Made by a program: the position numbers and the translations under genes. From Acidobacteriota bacterium (GTDB taxonomy: Bacteria; Acidobacteriota; HRBIN11), in assembly GCA_025061865.1 (NCBI GenBank), contig JANXAA010000022.1, forward strand, positions 1 to 13,618: 13,618 nt of DNA, read 5' to 3'. The notes below the pieces were generated by a model. That model was not told where the DNA came from. It searched no databases and worked only from the letters and a program-made list of their open reading frames with translations. Positions 1 through 7,577 of this stretch are shown here, one piece after another (position 1 is the first letter of the stretch; every line of letters starts with the position of its first letter).

Positions 1-651
1 GTACTTAGCGACATCCCGCTCATGCGTCACGACGACGATCGTCTGCCCCTGTCGCCAGAGGTCCTGCAAGATCCGCATGACCTCATCGCTCGAACGAGAA
101 TCCAGGTTCCCCGTCGGCTCATCGGCCAGGATGACCGACGGACGGTTGACCAGGGCCCGGGCGATGGCCACCCGTTGGCGCTCGCCGCCCGACAACTCCG
201 ACGGCCGATGCCGGGCCCGATGGGTCAGGTGGACCATCGCCAGGGCTTCCATCGCCCGCCGCCGACGCTCCTCCGGGGGGACCCGGGCATAGACCAAGGG
301 AAGTTCCACATTTTCCAAGGCCGTCGCCCGGGGGAGGAGATGGAAGGCCTGAAAGACGAAGCCAATCTCCCGATTCCGGACACGGGCCAATTCGTCTTCG
401 TCTAGGTCCTCGATGGGCCGACCCCGTAAGAAATAGCGGCCCTGCGTCGGACGGTCCAGGCATCCGATGATGTGAAGCAAAGTACTCTTGCCCGAGCCGG
501 ACGGCCCCATGACGGCGACCATCTCGCCGGCCCGGATGACTAGGTCGACTCCGTCTAAAGCGACGACCCGGTCGGCGGAGCCGGACCCGTAAATGCGGAC
601 GACGCCTTCCAGACGAATGAGAGGCCCGGCATCCGGCGCCGTGGCCGCCAT
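1..651 (-). CDS. ABC transporter ATP-binding protein, MacB/LolD type (3' end cut by the window)
   Basis: This is the nucleotide-binding subunit of an export-type ABC transporter. It hydrolyses ATP at the inner membrane to drive a FtsX-like permease. The 217 visible residues contain the Walker A motif GPSGSGKST (49-57), a Q-loop Gln at 101, the signature LSGGE (153-157), Walker B VILADE (173-178) followed by PTGNLDS, and the H-loop His210. The PTGNLDS stretch and the spacing are typical of the MacB/LolD/FtsE group. The reading frame runs off the left edge, so only a few C-terminal residues are missing. The ATG at 651 lies 7 bases after the stop of the adaptor gene, with only a weak GAG in front of it, so translation is probably coupled. 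Together with the adaptor it forms a MacAB-like set; the permease should be the next gene to the left. Substrate unknown. Confidence 0.93.
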   Translation of the reverse strand, partial: MAATAPDAGPLIRLEGVVRIYGSGSADRVVALDGVDLVIRAGEMVAVMGPSGSGKSTLLHIIGCLDRPTQGRYFLRGRPIEDLDEDELARVRNREIGFVFQAFHLLPRATALENVELPLVYARVPPEERRRRAMEALAMVHLTHRARHRPSELSGGERQRVAIARALVNRPSVILADEPTGNLDSRSSDEVMRILQDLWRQGQTIVVVTHERDVAKY

Positions 652-658
652 CTCGGGA

Positions 659-1891
659 TTACCGGCGTGTAGATTGAACGCGAACACGGTCCCCATCCTT
701 CAGCGCCCGTAAGACTTCGTAAGGCCCGACGACGATCTGCTCACCCGGCTGAAGGCCCGACCGGACCTCCAGGTCAAATTCTCCCATGATCCCGACTTGA
801 ATGGGCCGAAAATGGACTCGACCGCCCTCCCAGACAAACACGCCAGCGACGTCCGCCGCCCAGCGGGCCTCGGGCTTATCCCCGCCGGGTACCCGATGGA
901 CCAGGGCCTGAATGGGGATGCTCAGGACTTGCTTTTTTTCAGCCGTCACGATCTCGGCATGGACCGTGAACCCAGGCCGGACCTCAGGGAGGGTCTCTCG
1001 AAGCTCGACCTCGACGGGAAAGAGGTTCTCCCGGACCGTCTGGCCCAGCTGCTGGCTGGTCGTCTCGCTCAGGGGTTGATACCCGACGAGGGTCACGCGG
1101 CCCCAGAACTCCCGGTCCGGCAAGGCATCGATAGTCAGTCGTACGGACTGGCCCTCTCGGACCTGGACGATGTCGTTCTCATCGACTTCCAAACGGACCT
1201 TCCAGCGGGTCAGGTCCGCGACTTTGACGAGGGGCCGTTCGCCCCCGATACCGGCGATACTCACGAAGACGGTCTCGCCTTCCTCGACGTAGACACCGAT
1301 GACCCAACCGTCGATGGGAGATGTGACCCGGACCTGCTCATAATCGTGGCGAAGGCTCTCGAGTTGAGCCTCCAGCTCTCGCAGGCGCTCCTGGGCGACA
1401 GCATACTCCCGCTGCCGGATTTCCCACTCCGTCTGGGACTTTTCGAGGGCCTCCTTCGTAAGGAGACCCTGACCGAAGAGTTCCCGGGCTCGGTCCCAGT
1501 TCCGGCGGACTTGCTCCAGGGTCAGGCGGGCGGACTCGACCTGCTGGCGAGCAGCTTGCAGGGCAGCCTGGAGACGATCCAATTGGGTGCGCAAAGGAAC
1601 GGGGTCGATCTCGACGAGGACCTGACCCTTCTGGACCCGGTCGCCCTCTTGAACAGCGACCCGCCAGACCCGACCGTTGATCTGACTACTGACAGAGACT
1701 TCCGTCCAGGGTCGGATCTTGCCTGACGCCGCCACGACCTGCCGGAGGTCCTGCACCGTCGAGGGGGCGACTTCGACCGTGATGGCCCGGCCCCGGGAAC
1801 GGGCCCCCTGCCAAAGGCCGATGAAGCCGAGAAGGACGACACCGACGACCGCCCACTGGAGGACCCGACGCCTTCCCCGACCCATACTCAT
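659..1891 (-). CDS. HlyD/MacA-like periplasmic adaptor subunit of an efflux transporter
   Basis: This membrane-fusion protein links an inner-membrane transporter to an outer-membrane channel. The 410 residues have a short basic N-terminus and one membrane anchor (about 11-27). A lipoyl-like half domain follows at about 57-96 (GKIRPWTEVSVSSQINGRV and QEGDRVQKGQVLVEID). A long, charged, heptad-rich alpha-hairpin spans about 100-185. The second lipoyl half (VTSPIDGWV) and beta-barrel segments run to about 315. This order is that of MacA-type adaptors. An AAGGAG at 1895-1900 is 3 bases from the ATG at 1891 and 9 from a second in-frame ATG at 1885, so the protein may begin two residues later. The ATPase gene follows immediately downstream. 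Cargo could be a macrolide, peptide, lipid or siderophore; the sequence does not decide. Confidence 0.93.
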   Translation of the reverse strand: MSMGRGRRRVLQWAVVGVVLLGFIGLWQGARSRGRAITVEVAPSTVQDLRQVVAASGKIRPWTEVSVSSQINGRVWRVAVQEGDRVQKGQVLVEIDPVPLRTQLDRLQAALQAARQQVESARLTLEQVRRNWDRARELFGQGLLTKEALEKSQTEWEIRQREYAVAQERLRELEAQLESLRHDYEQVRVTSPIDGWVIGVYVEEGETVFVSIAGIGGERPLVKVADLTRWKVRLEVDENDIVQVREGQSVRLTIDALPDREFWGRVTLVGYQPLSETTSQQLGQTVRENLFPVEVELRETLPEVRPGFTVHAEIVTAEKKQVLSIPIQALVHRVPGGDKPEARWAADVAGVFVWEGGRVHFRPIQVGIMGEFDLEVRSGLQPGEQIVVGPYEVLRALKDGDRVRVQSTRR

Positions 1892-1894
1892 CCA

Positions 1895-1900
1895 CTCCTT
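1895..1900 (-). promoter_or_regulatory. Ribosome binding site of the adaptor gene
   Basis: AAGGAG on the minus strand lies 3 bases before the ATG at 1891 and 9 bases before the in-frame ATG at 1885. The second distance is closer to normal, so it weakly favours the internal start. Confidence 0.6.
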
Positions 1901-2018
1901 ACCTGAAGTATTCAGTCAGCCTCCATCCCCCGTACAATCCGACCGAAGATGTAGAAGCCGCCGAGTCTTAGGGCATAAAATCAAGAAATGAAACACGGCG
2001 ACCCCTATCCTTGACCCG

Positions 2019-2259
2019 GGGCCGAGCCGACGGCTGGTCGGCCCATCCTGTAACTGGACAAAGCCATCGGACCGATGTGCCCCTCGCCCGGCCTCGTCCC
2101 AGGCCGCCGACCGGCTGGTCCCGGCGATGGCGTAGGCCTCAAGCCTATAGGCCCGTAGACCTCTCGGCCCGCGACGGGGGACCGGCGCTCATCACCGGTC
2201 CTCGATCTCCGGTCGGGTCGCACGCATTCCCGCCGGATGCCTTCGCCCCTAGGGGGCGA
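2019..2259. repeat. Chain of at least six short hairpins
   Basis: Successive inverted repeats can be read directly. GGGCCG/CGGCCC pairs 2019-2024 with 2039-2044 and has an inner AGCC/GGCT. CATCGG/CCGATG pairs 2065-2070 with 2072-2077. CGGCCT/AGGCCG pairs 2089-2094 with 2101-2106. TAGGC/GCCTA pairs 2133-2137 with 2143-2147. GGACCGG/CCGGTCC pairs 2179-2185 with 2195-2201. TCGCCCC/GGGGCGA pairs 2243-2249 with 2253-2259. An imperfect direct repeat, GCCGAC(C)GGCTGGTC, occurs at 2026-2039 and 2106-2120. None is followed by a T-tract, so intrinsic terminators are unlikely. It could be a structured RNA, a REP/BIME-like palindrome cluster, or protein-binding DNA. The last element resembles GC-rich palindromes dispersed in many environmental genomes (from memory, not searched). 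Confidence 0.6.
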
Positions 2260-2612
2260 GGGGCAGGGGAACCGACGACAAGCAGTGGGACTTGAAAGAT
2301 AAGCCAAACAGAGATATAGTCTAAACCTACAGCGTCACTCTATCAATCAATCGTAACCCAACCCAACAGAGCCGTAAGATGAGGGCAAGATGCGCTATGC
2401 AGGATAACGGTCCCAGGTCCCGGGGAATCCCGGGGAATCGGTGTGGAGTGTTCGGGGCCCAGGAAGGGGAAGAGCCAAAAGCATAGGACAAGGGGCGTAG
2501 AGCCAAGGGGTAGAGGATACCTAATACTCAGCTTTTTACACTTTACGCCATGCCTTCGACCCCTTGCCCATCCGCCGAATTGCCCACTGGCCCAAGACCA
2601 TGGATCGTCCGC

Positions 2613-2617
2613 AGGAG
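2613..2617 (+). promoter_or_regulatory. Ribosome binding site that sets the start of the GGDEF gene
   Basis: AGGAG lies 7 bases before the ATG at 2625, a near-ideal distance. The upstream in-frame ATG at 2550 has no Shine-Dalgarno-like sequence, so 2625 is preferred. Confidence 0.75.
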
Positions 2618-2624
2618 CGTGATC

Positions 2625-3824
2625 ATGGGTCCCTTGGAGGGTCCTGCCTTGATAAGGCTTGGGATGGACCTTGGACCGACGCCGGCGGGGGTCGGCTTGC
2701 CTGGCTGGTTCGGACCGGTTCTGGTGGGCCTCCTGGGGAGTCTGGTCCTGGGTCTCCTGGGCGGGCTCCTCTGGATGCGTGCCCGTGGCCGACAGGTTCG
2801 GCGACTCGTGGACTGGTACGCCCGGACCTTCGACGGCCTTTTGGAGGCCTCTACTCCGGAGTACAGCCACTGGCCCTTGAAGGAGCGACTGGCGTCCCTT
2901 TGCCGCCTGCTGGGAGAGTCCATGCGAGTACAGGGCTTAGGTCTACTCTTCTATGATGCCTATCAGGAGCGGGTAGAGGGCCTCCGGATCGACGCCGAGG
3001 CTCGGCTCGTCGAGGTCCAGTACACGGGCCGGGAGACGGCGATGGCCCTCTTAGAAGCGCTCCGTAGTGAGAAAATGCCCGGAGACCTCTGGGAATCGAT
3101 CCCGCCGGGTCCGCATCGGCTAACGCTCCCCCTCCAATACGGCTCGGACCTGCTGGGCATCCTATGGGTCGTCTTCCAGGACGCCGATGCCCTGCGGGCC
3201 TCGGAAAAAGCCCTGCGAGTCTTGGCCCATGCCTTCACGCTGGAGCTTAAGAACCGTCTCCTCTACGAGCAGGCCGTACGGGATAGCCTGACGGGCCTGT
3301 ATACCCGGGCTTACCTGGCCCGCCGTCTCCACGAGGAGCTGTCCCACTACCGCCGGCATCAGCGGCCCTTTAGCCTCATTATGCTGGACCTGGACCACTT
3401 CAAGGAGATCAACGATACGATGGGTCACCTCGTGGGGGACCGGGTCCTCCAGATGGTCGCCCAAGCGATGCGCAAGGTCTTGCGAGAGGGGGACGTACCG
3501 GCTCGGTACGGGGGCGACGAATTCTTGGTCCTGCTCCCTGGGGCGGCCACGGCGGACGCCCAGAAGGTCGCCCAACGACTTCAGCACACTATCCAGGCCA
3601 TCACCGTGTCTGGCACAGGACCCCTACGGGAAAGCGTCCAGTGCACGATGAGCATCCTGGGCGATCACTTTTTGAGCCTTACGCAACAGCCCCAAGAGCT
3701 GGTCCAGCTCGTGGACCTGGCCCTCCTAAAGGCCAAGCATACGGCCCGGGGCGGCATCTGGGTCGCTGAGTCGCCGAGCCAACTGAGTTGGAAGGACGTG
3801 ACTTGGCCGGTCGGGTGGGCCTGA
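2625..3824 (+). CDS. Membrane-anchored diguanylate cyclase with GAF-like and GGDEF domains
   Basis: The predicted role is to make cyclic di-GMP from two GTP at the inner membrane. From the ATG at 2625 the protein has 399 residues. A single hydrophobic segment lies at about 28-51, ending in WMRARGR. A region at about 60-205 has the look of a divergent GAF sensor (inferred from pattern only). The GGDEF domain starts at DSLTGL (220-225). It has the metal/GTP-binding DLDHFKEIND (255-264) and an intact GGDEF active-site loop (296-300). REGD (287-290) sits exactly five residues before GGDEF, which matches the RxxD inhibitory I-site, so product inhibition is likely. A start at 2550 would add 25 residues but has no ribosome binding site. 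The gene stands alone between two regulatory gaps, and its input signal is unknown. Confidence 0.93.
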   Translation: MGPLEGPALIRLGMDLGPTPAGVGLPGWFGPVLVGLLGSLVLGLLGGLLWMRARGRQVRRLVDWYARTFDGLLEASTPEYSHWPLKERLASLCRLLGESMRVQGLGLLFYDAYQERVEGLRIDAEARLVEVQYTGRETAMALLEALRSEKMPGDLWESIPPGPHRLTLPLQYGSDLLGILWVVFQDADALRASEKALRVLAHAFTLELKNRLLYEQAVRDSLTGLYTRAYLARRLHEELSHYRRHQRPFSLIMLDLDHFKEINDTMGHLVGDRVLQMVAQAMRKVLREGDVPARYGGDEFLVLLPGAATADAQKVAQRLQHTIQAITVSGTGPLRESVQCTMSILGDHFLSLTQQPQELVQLVDLALLKAKHTARGGIWVAESPSQLSWKDVTWPVGWA

Positions 3825-3969
3825 AGCCGAGGTACGCCGGTTTCGAGTCTTGGAGGGTGAGGCGGCGTGGACCGGGAGTCTGAAAGGCCTCATCCCCGAC
3901 CCTTAAGAACCCAATTCTAGCCCCAGCTACCGCATCCCATATCCCGATCCCTCTGCATCTCCTACTCAG

Positions 3970-3998
3970 TGGAAGGCTGAGGGCCTATCCTTTATGAT
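3970..3998 (+). promoter_or_regulatory. Possible sigma70-like promoter of the PTS operon
   Basis: TATGAT at 3993-3998 matches the -10 consensus at five of six positions. TGGAAG at 3970-3975, 17 bases upstream, is a weak -35. An alternative is TTGACT at 4095-4100 (five of six to the -35 consensus) with the poor -10 AACGAT at 4118-4123; that -10 would overlap the TGCCGA/TCGGCA dyad. Neither pair is decisive. Confidence 0.3.
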
Positions 3999-4136
3999 AC
4001 CCTTGAGAGCTTCGAGAGGACTGAGAGCTTCTTTTATCTCCCATGAGATATCCGCCGTGATCCAATATGAGTCACGCTGTCACTTTGTCGCTTCTTGACT
4101 CTGTCGCTTTCTTGCCGAACGATTCGGCATCGGTAT

Positions 4137-4141
4137 GGAGG
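4137..4141 (+). promoter_or_regulatory. Ribosome binding site that sets the EIIA start
   Basis: GGAGG lies 7 bases before the ATG at 4149. It selects this start over an upstream in-frame ATG at 4095, whose extra 18 residues do not resemble the family. Confidence 0.8.
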
Positions 4142-4148
4142 ACGCCGT

Positions 4149-4580
4149 ATGGTCGGTTTGGTCGTCGTGACCCATGGGGCCCTCGGCCAGGCCTTGGTCG
4201 AAACCGCCGAGACGATCATGGGCCGCCAGATTCCGCAAGTAGCGCTGGTGTCGGTCCACTGGCAAGCGCCGGTCAGCGAGATTCAGCGAGCCGTGCGGGA
4301 TGCGATCCGCCGGGTCATGACGCCGGCGGGGGTCATCATCGTGACGGACATGTTCGGGGGGACACCGTCGAATATCAGCCTTAGCTTTCTCGGAGAAGGC
4401 CCCATCGCCGTGCTGACGGGTGTCAACCTGCCGATGCTGATGGTCTACTGGAACTATTGGGAAACGATGGACTATCAGGCTCTGGCCCGGCACATGAAAA
4501 ATCGGGCCATCGCTTCCATCGTCTCTTCCCTGGACGTGATGCCCGAGGTCCACGCCCTGGAGAAAGAACGTCGGCTATGA
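4149..4580 (+). CDS. PTS EIIA component of the mannose/sorbose family
   Basis: This cytoplasmic phosphocarrier accepts a phosphate from HPr on a histidine. In its 143 residues the N-terminal strand MVGLVVVTHGALG places the phosphorylated His at position 9, as in ManX-type IIA domains. VTDMFGGTPSN (66-74) and GVNLPML (91-97) are the other family hallmarks. The length fits a free-standing IIA domain, with no fused IIB. The stop overlaps the HPr start as ATGA. No IIB, IIC or IID gene is nearby. In known Gram-negative clusters with lone EIIA-Man plus HPr and EI, the set acts in regulation rather than sugar uptake; that role here is an inference. The start is supported by GGAGG at 4137-4141. Confidence 0.93.
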   Translation: MVGLVVVTHGALGQALVETAETIMGRQIPQVALVSVHWQAPVSEIQRAVRDAIRRVMTPAGVIIVTDMFGGTPSNISLSFLGEGPIAVLTGVNLPMLMVYWNYWETMDYQALARHMKNRAIASIVSSLDVMPEVHALEKERRL

Positions 4581-4861
4581 AGGAAATTGAAGTCCGAGTC
4601 GTCAACTTACGGGGGCTTCATGCCCGGGCGGCGGCCCGACTGGTCCAGACGGCCAATCATTTCCAGTCTCAGATCACCTTGGTGAGGGACACCATGCAGA
4701 GCGACGCCAAGAGTATCTTGGGCGTCCTCTTGTTAGCGGCCCCCCAGGGGACCCGTATCCGGGTCCGGGTCTCAGGTCCCGACGAGGACCAGGCCGTGGA
4801 AGCGATCCGACGCCTGTTTGAATCCGGCTTTGAGGAAACCGACGAGGACCCGACACGATGA
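4577..4861 (+). CDS. ptsH: Phosphocarrier protein HPr
   Basis: HPr carries phosphate from EI to EIIA in the cytoplasm. The protein has 94 residues; the usual length is about 85-90. GLHAR puts the phosphorylated histidine at position 15 and the partner Arg at 17, the canonical numbering. AKSILGV puts a serine at position 46, the site that HPr kinase modifies in many bacteria. HPr kinase is not in the window, so regulation at Ser46 is an inference. Position 18, nearly always proline in the GLHARPA motif, is alanine here. The ATG overlaps the EIIA stop (ATGA) and the gene's own stop overlaps the EI start (ATGA), so the three proteins are translationally coupled. There is no strong Shine-Dalgarno sequence, in keeping with coupling. 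Confidence 0.95.
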   Translation: MKEIEVRVVNLRGLHARAAARLVQTANHFQSQITLVRDTMQSDAKSILGVLLLAAPQGTRIRVRVSGPDEDQAVEAIRRLFESGFEETDEDPTR

Positions 4862-6690
4862 CCCGCATCCTTCGAGGCGTAGCCATTTCACCTGGCGTGG
4901 GACGGGGCAAGGCTGTCCTGTTGGCCGCCCAAGTCGTGGCCGTTCCCCTGAGGCTGAGTAAGGAAGACGTTCAGGAAGAAATCCGCCGCTTCCAGCAGGC
5001 TCTAACTCAATCGAAGAAGCAATTGAAAGAAATCCGGGACCACTTGGCCCGTATGTTAGGTAAGGGCCATGCTCTCATCTTGGACGCCCAGCTTCACCTC
5101 TTGGACGACCCCGGCATCGTCCGTACGGTCCGGGACCGGATCGCCAGCCAGTACATTAATGCTGAGTGGGCCCTCGAACTCGTCCTGCGGGAACTCCATC
5201 AGAAGTTTCAGGCCATCTCGGATGCGTACCTGCAAGAGCGCTGGAGCGACGTCCGGGACGTCGTCCGCCGCGTCCAGAGCAATCTGATGGGCACCCGTCA
5301 TCAGCCGGTCTTAGAACCTGGCGAGACCGCCGTCCTGGTCGCCGATGAGTTGGCCCCCTCGGACGTCATCGAACTGACCCGCCAGCTCCAGGTCCGGGGA
5401 ATTGTCCTGACCCAGGCGAGCCCGACCTCGCACGTGGCGATCCTGTCTCGGTCGATGGGAATTCCCGCCGTGGCGTCCATCGAAAACGTCCTGGACCAGG
5501 TGACCTCGGGGCAAGACGTCCTGGTCGACGGCTACGACGGGATCGTCATCGTGGCCCCGACACCCCTGCAGGTCCGGGAATACGAAGGTAAGCGCCGGTA
5601 CTTCCAACAGCATCTCCGCCTCCTCATCGAAGCCAGTCGGGGACCGACCCGCACGCTGGACGGTTATCCCGTCTCTCTGATGGCCAACATCGAGTTCGTC
5701 GAGGAGTGCCATCGAGCGACCACCTATGGCGCCGAGGGCATCGGCCTGTTCCGCTCTGAGTATCTGTACCTGAAGACGCCGAGCCGTCTGCCGACAGAAG
5801 AAGAGCATTACGAAGTCTATCGCCGGCTCGTCGAGCTGATGAAGTCTCGCCCCGTCGTCGTCCGCACGGCCGACCTGGGCGCCGACAAGGTCCCCAGCGT
5901 CTGGCGGGACTTCCACTCCCGAGAACCCAACCCGGCGTTGGGCCTGCGGGCCGTCCGCCTGGCCCTGAAAAAGCAGGAAATCTGGGAAACCCAGTTGGCG
6001 GCCATGCTTCGGGCGGCGGCTCATGGGGACTTGCGCATCTTGGTCCCCTTCGTGGCGACCGTCGAGGAGGTCATCGAGTTTTTGGACATGCTGGAAGACG
6101 TGCGTCAGCGGCTTCGGCGGTCTGGAGCGACCTTCCGACCCGACCCGCCCGTGGGTGTCATGGTCGAGATCCCAGCCATGGCCCGTCTGGTCCACCATCT
6201 GGGGGACTTCGTGCAGTTCATCAGCATTGGGACCAACGACCTTATCCAGTTCATGCTGGCCGTCGACCGGGACCACGAGGGCCTGCGGTACCTTTACAAG
6301 CCTTATAACCCGGCCTTTTTGAAGACCTTGGTCGAGGCTATCGAACAGGCCCGCGCCGTCGGCTTAGACGTCACCATCTGCGGGGAAATGGCTTGGGACA
6401 TCCCCTCCGTGCCTCTCTTGGTCGGGATGGGGTGCCCGACCCTCAGCATGGGGCCTCAGTGGATCCCGGCCATTCGTTTCTTTATCCAGAAACTCCGGTA
6501 TGCCGACGCTCGGAAACTCCTGGAGCGGGCCCTGGAGATGCGGATGGGGATGGAAGTCGAGGAGATGCTCCTGGAGTGGATCCAGCGCCACTTCCCCGAG
6601 GGTATCTACCACCCCCTCCTGCGGGCCACGACGGCCGAAGTCTCCGACGCCGCCTCGGACGGTGAGACCTATGAGTGGGAACGCCATTGA
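4858..6690 (+). CDS. ptsI: PTS Enzyme I (phosphoenolpyruvate-protein phosphotransferase)
   Basis: Enzyme I takes phosphate from PEP and passes it to HPr. The 610 residues are slightly longer than the usual 570-580. The phospho-histidine lies in PTSHVAILSRSMGIPAV (His192). The PEP-binding barrel shows GIGLFRSEYL (294-303), RTADLGADKVP (336-346), NPALGLRAVRL (358-368), VGVMVEIPA (432-440) and SIGTNDLIQFMLAVDR (456-471). The active-site Cys is in ICGEMAWD (Cys508). All key residues are present, so it should be active. A C-terminal extension of about 35 residues (after about 575) is acidic and unfamiliar. The gene overlaps the HPr stop by ATGA and overlaps the following ABC ATPase by 20 bases. 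It is a general EI rather than the nitrogen-type PtsP, since no N-terminal GAF domain is present. Confidence 0.96.
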   Translation: MTRILRGVAISPGVGRGKAVLLAAQVVAVPLRLSKEDVQEEIRRFQQALTQSKKQLKEIRDHLARMLGKGHALILDAQLHLLDDPGIVRTVRDRIASQYINAEWALELVLRELHQKFQAISDAYLQERWSDVRDVVRRVQSNLMGTRHQPVLEPGETAVLVADELAPSDVIELTRQLQVRGIVLTQASPTSHVAILSRSMGIPAVASIENVLDQVTSGQDVLVDGYDGIVIVAPTPLQVREYEGKRRYFQQHLRLLIEASRGPTRTLDGYPVSLMANIEFVEECHRATTYGAEGIGLFRSEYLYLKTPSRLPTEEEHYEVYRRLVELMKSRPVVVRTADLGADKVPSVWRDFHSREPNPALGLRAVRLALKKQEIWETQLAAMLRAAAHGDLRILVPFVATVEEVIEFLDMLEDVRQRLRRSGATFRPDPPVGVMVEIPAMARLVHHLGDFVQFISIGTNDLIQFMLAVDRDHEGLRYLYKPYNPAFLKTLVEAIEQARAVGLDVTICGEMAWDIPSVPLLVGMGCPTLSMGPQWIPAIRFFIQKLRYADARKLLERALEMRMGMEVEEMLLEWIQRHFPEGIYHPLLRATTAEVSDAASDGETYEWERH

Positions 6691-7424
6691 GCTCCACGGG
6701 GTCTCCAAGCGCTACGGCTCCTTTCAGGCCCTCTATCCCCTAGACCTGATGGTGCCTTACGGGACTGTCTTTGGATACCTCGGTCCCAACGGCGCCGGCA
6801 AGACGACGACGATCCGCATCATGACCGGCCTTCTCCGACCGACGACCGGGTCAGTTTCCATCGGCGGCCTAAACATCCACCGCCACTCTCGAGAAGCCCG
6901 ACGGCTCTTCTCATACATCCCCGACCAGGGGTACCTGTACCCCAAGATGACGGCTCGGGAGCTCCTCAGCTTCGTCAACGCCGTCCACGACCGGAACTCG
7001 CCCGACCCGAGGGCCATCGAGGCGGCCTTAGACCTCGTCGGCCTCCGGCCGTGGGCCGACGAGCTGATTGAACAGTACTCTTACGGTATGCGTCAACGCT
7101 TGATGTTCGCCATGGCTCACTTGCGGGATACGCCCGTTTGGATCATCGACGAGCCCATCATCGGCCTTGACCCCTTAGCCGTCCGGATGGTCAAGACCTG
7201 GGTCCGTCAGAAGGCCGCCCGGGGCCATACCGTCTTCCTGTCGACCCATCTTTTGGCCATCGCCGAGGAGGTTTGCGACACGGTCGCTGTCCTCCACCAG
7301 GGCCGCCTCGTCGCCGTCGGCACAGATGGACGACCTGCGTCAGGCGGCGGGTGCCGAGGACCGGGACCTGGAGGAAGTCTTCCTACGGCTTACGGCGGAG
7401 GGTCAGGCCACCGGCGCGGTATAG
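6671..7424 (+). pseudogene. ABC-2 type transporter ATPase, interrupted by a +1 frameshift near base 7325
   Basis: The frame opening at ATG 6671 encodes an ABC ATPase. It has Walker A GPNGAGKTT (38-46), a Q-loop in PDQGYLYPKMT (84-94), the variant signature SYGMR (137-141) in place of LSGGQ, Walker B VWIIDE (156-161) and the H-loop His193. After VAVGT (Thr218, base 7324) this frame becomes an implausible Gly/Pro/Arg-rich run ending at about 7840, across the opposing lipB gene. One frame over, starting at base 7326, the text continues as MDDLRQAAGAEDRD then LEEVFLRLTAEG and stops at 7422-7424. That is the normal C-terminal ending of such ATPases. Skipping the G at 7325 gives a normal 250-residue protein. 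A true indel, a sequencing error or, less likely, recoding could explain it. No permease gene follows. The start overlaps the EI gene by 20 bases. Confidence 0.82.
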
Positions 7425-7577
7425 AGTCAGCATGCAGCTATTGGGGAATGCATTATAGATGGACGGGTCCGTCGATGGATGATCGGCCCGCGAGTCGGCA
7501 GATAGTTCGACTGACCGTAATTTCCCGACGGCCGAGCCCCATGGCCCAACTCCTGAACTGCCGAATAGCCGAATCCC
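7425..7577. other. Convergent intergenic gap with degenerate 8-bp repeats
   Basis: This gap lies between the plus-strand ABC ATPase and the minus-strand lipB gene. It holds three consecutive 8-bp units at 7550-7573 (CTCCTGAA, CTGCCGAA, TAGCCGAA). The 14-mer at 7548-7561 recurs with one mismatch, in reverse orientation, at 9312-9325. I see no clear bidirectional terminator and no gene. Confidence 0.45.

Larger units (their letters stand above)
1892..2624. other. Long divergent intergenic region without a convincing gene
   Basis: This 733-base gap separates the minus-strand efflux operon from the plus-strand diguanylate cyclase gene, so promoters for both should lie here. I see no clear -35/-10 pair for either. 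The part at 2019-2259 is full of hairpins and is listed separately. The part at about 2305-2549 is less GC-rich and purine-biased. It holds a 10-bp unit TCCCGGGGAA repeated twice without a gap (2418-2437). Open frames of about 95-100 codons exist on both strands at 2005-2307. They lack a ribosome binding site and any recognisable protein pattern, and coincide with the palindromes, so I do not call them genes. Confidence 0.6.
3825..4148. promoter_or_regulatory. Intergenic region upstream of the PTS operon, with repeats and dyads
   Basis: No gene is supported in this 324-base gap. Degenerate 7-bp units related to CATCCCA lie at 3933-3953. The half nearest the PTS genes is pattern-rich. The 10-mer TGAGAGCTTC is repeated at 4004-4013 and 4022-4031 (18-base period). 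TATCTC/GAGATA forms a dyad at 4035-4050. TGTCGCTTCTTG at 4086-4097 is echoed at 4102-4114 with one extra T. TGCCGA/TCGGCA forms a hairpin at 4113-4129, only 7 bases before the Shine-Dalgarno sequence. No U-rich terminator is evident for the GGDEF gene. The layout would fit transcription-factor binding and a 5'-leader hairpin that limits access to the ribosome binding site. Confidence 0.5.

Noticed and set aside
797..1726. 309-codon plus-strand frame opposite the adaptor gene
   Set aside because: It is the antisense shadow of the HlyD/MacA-like gene and has no family pattern.
2005..2307. Open frames of about 95-100 codons on both strands
   Set aside because: They lie across the hairpin chain, have no ribosome binding site and show no protein-like pattern; open frames on both strands are expected in GC-rich palindromic DNA.
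5311..6276. 321-codon minus-strand frame inside ptsI
   Set aside because: It is the antisense shadow of Enzyme I, whose motifs are complete on the plus strand.
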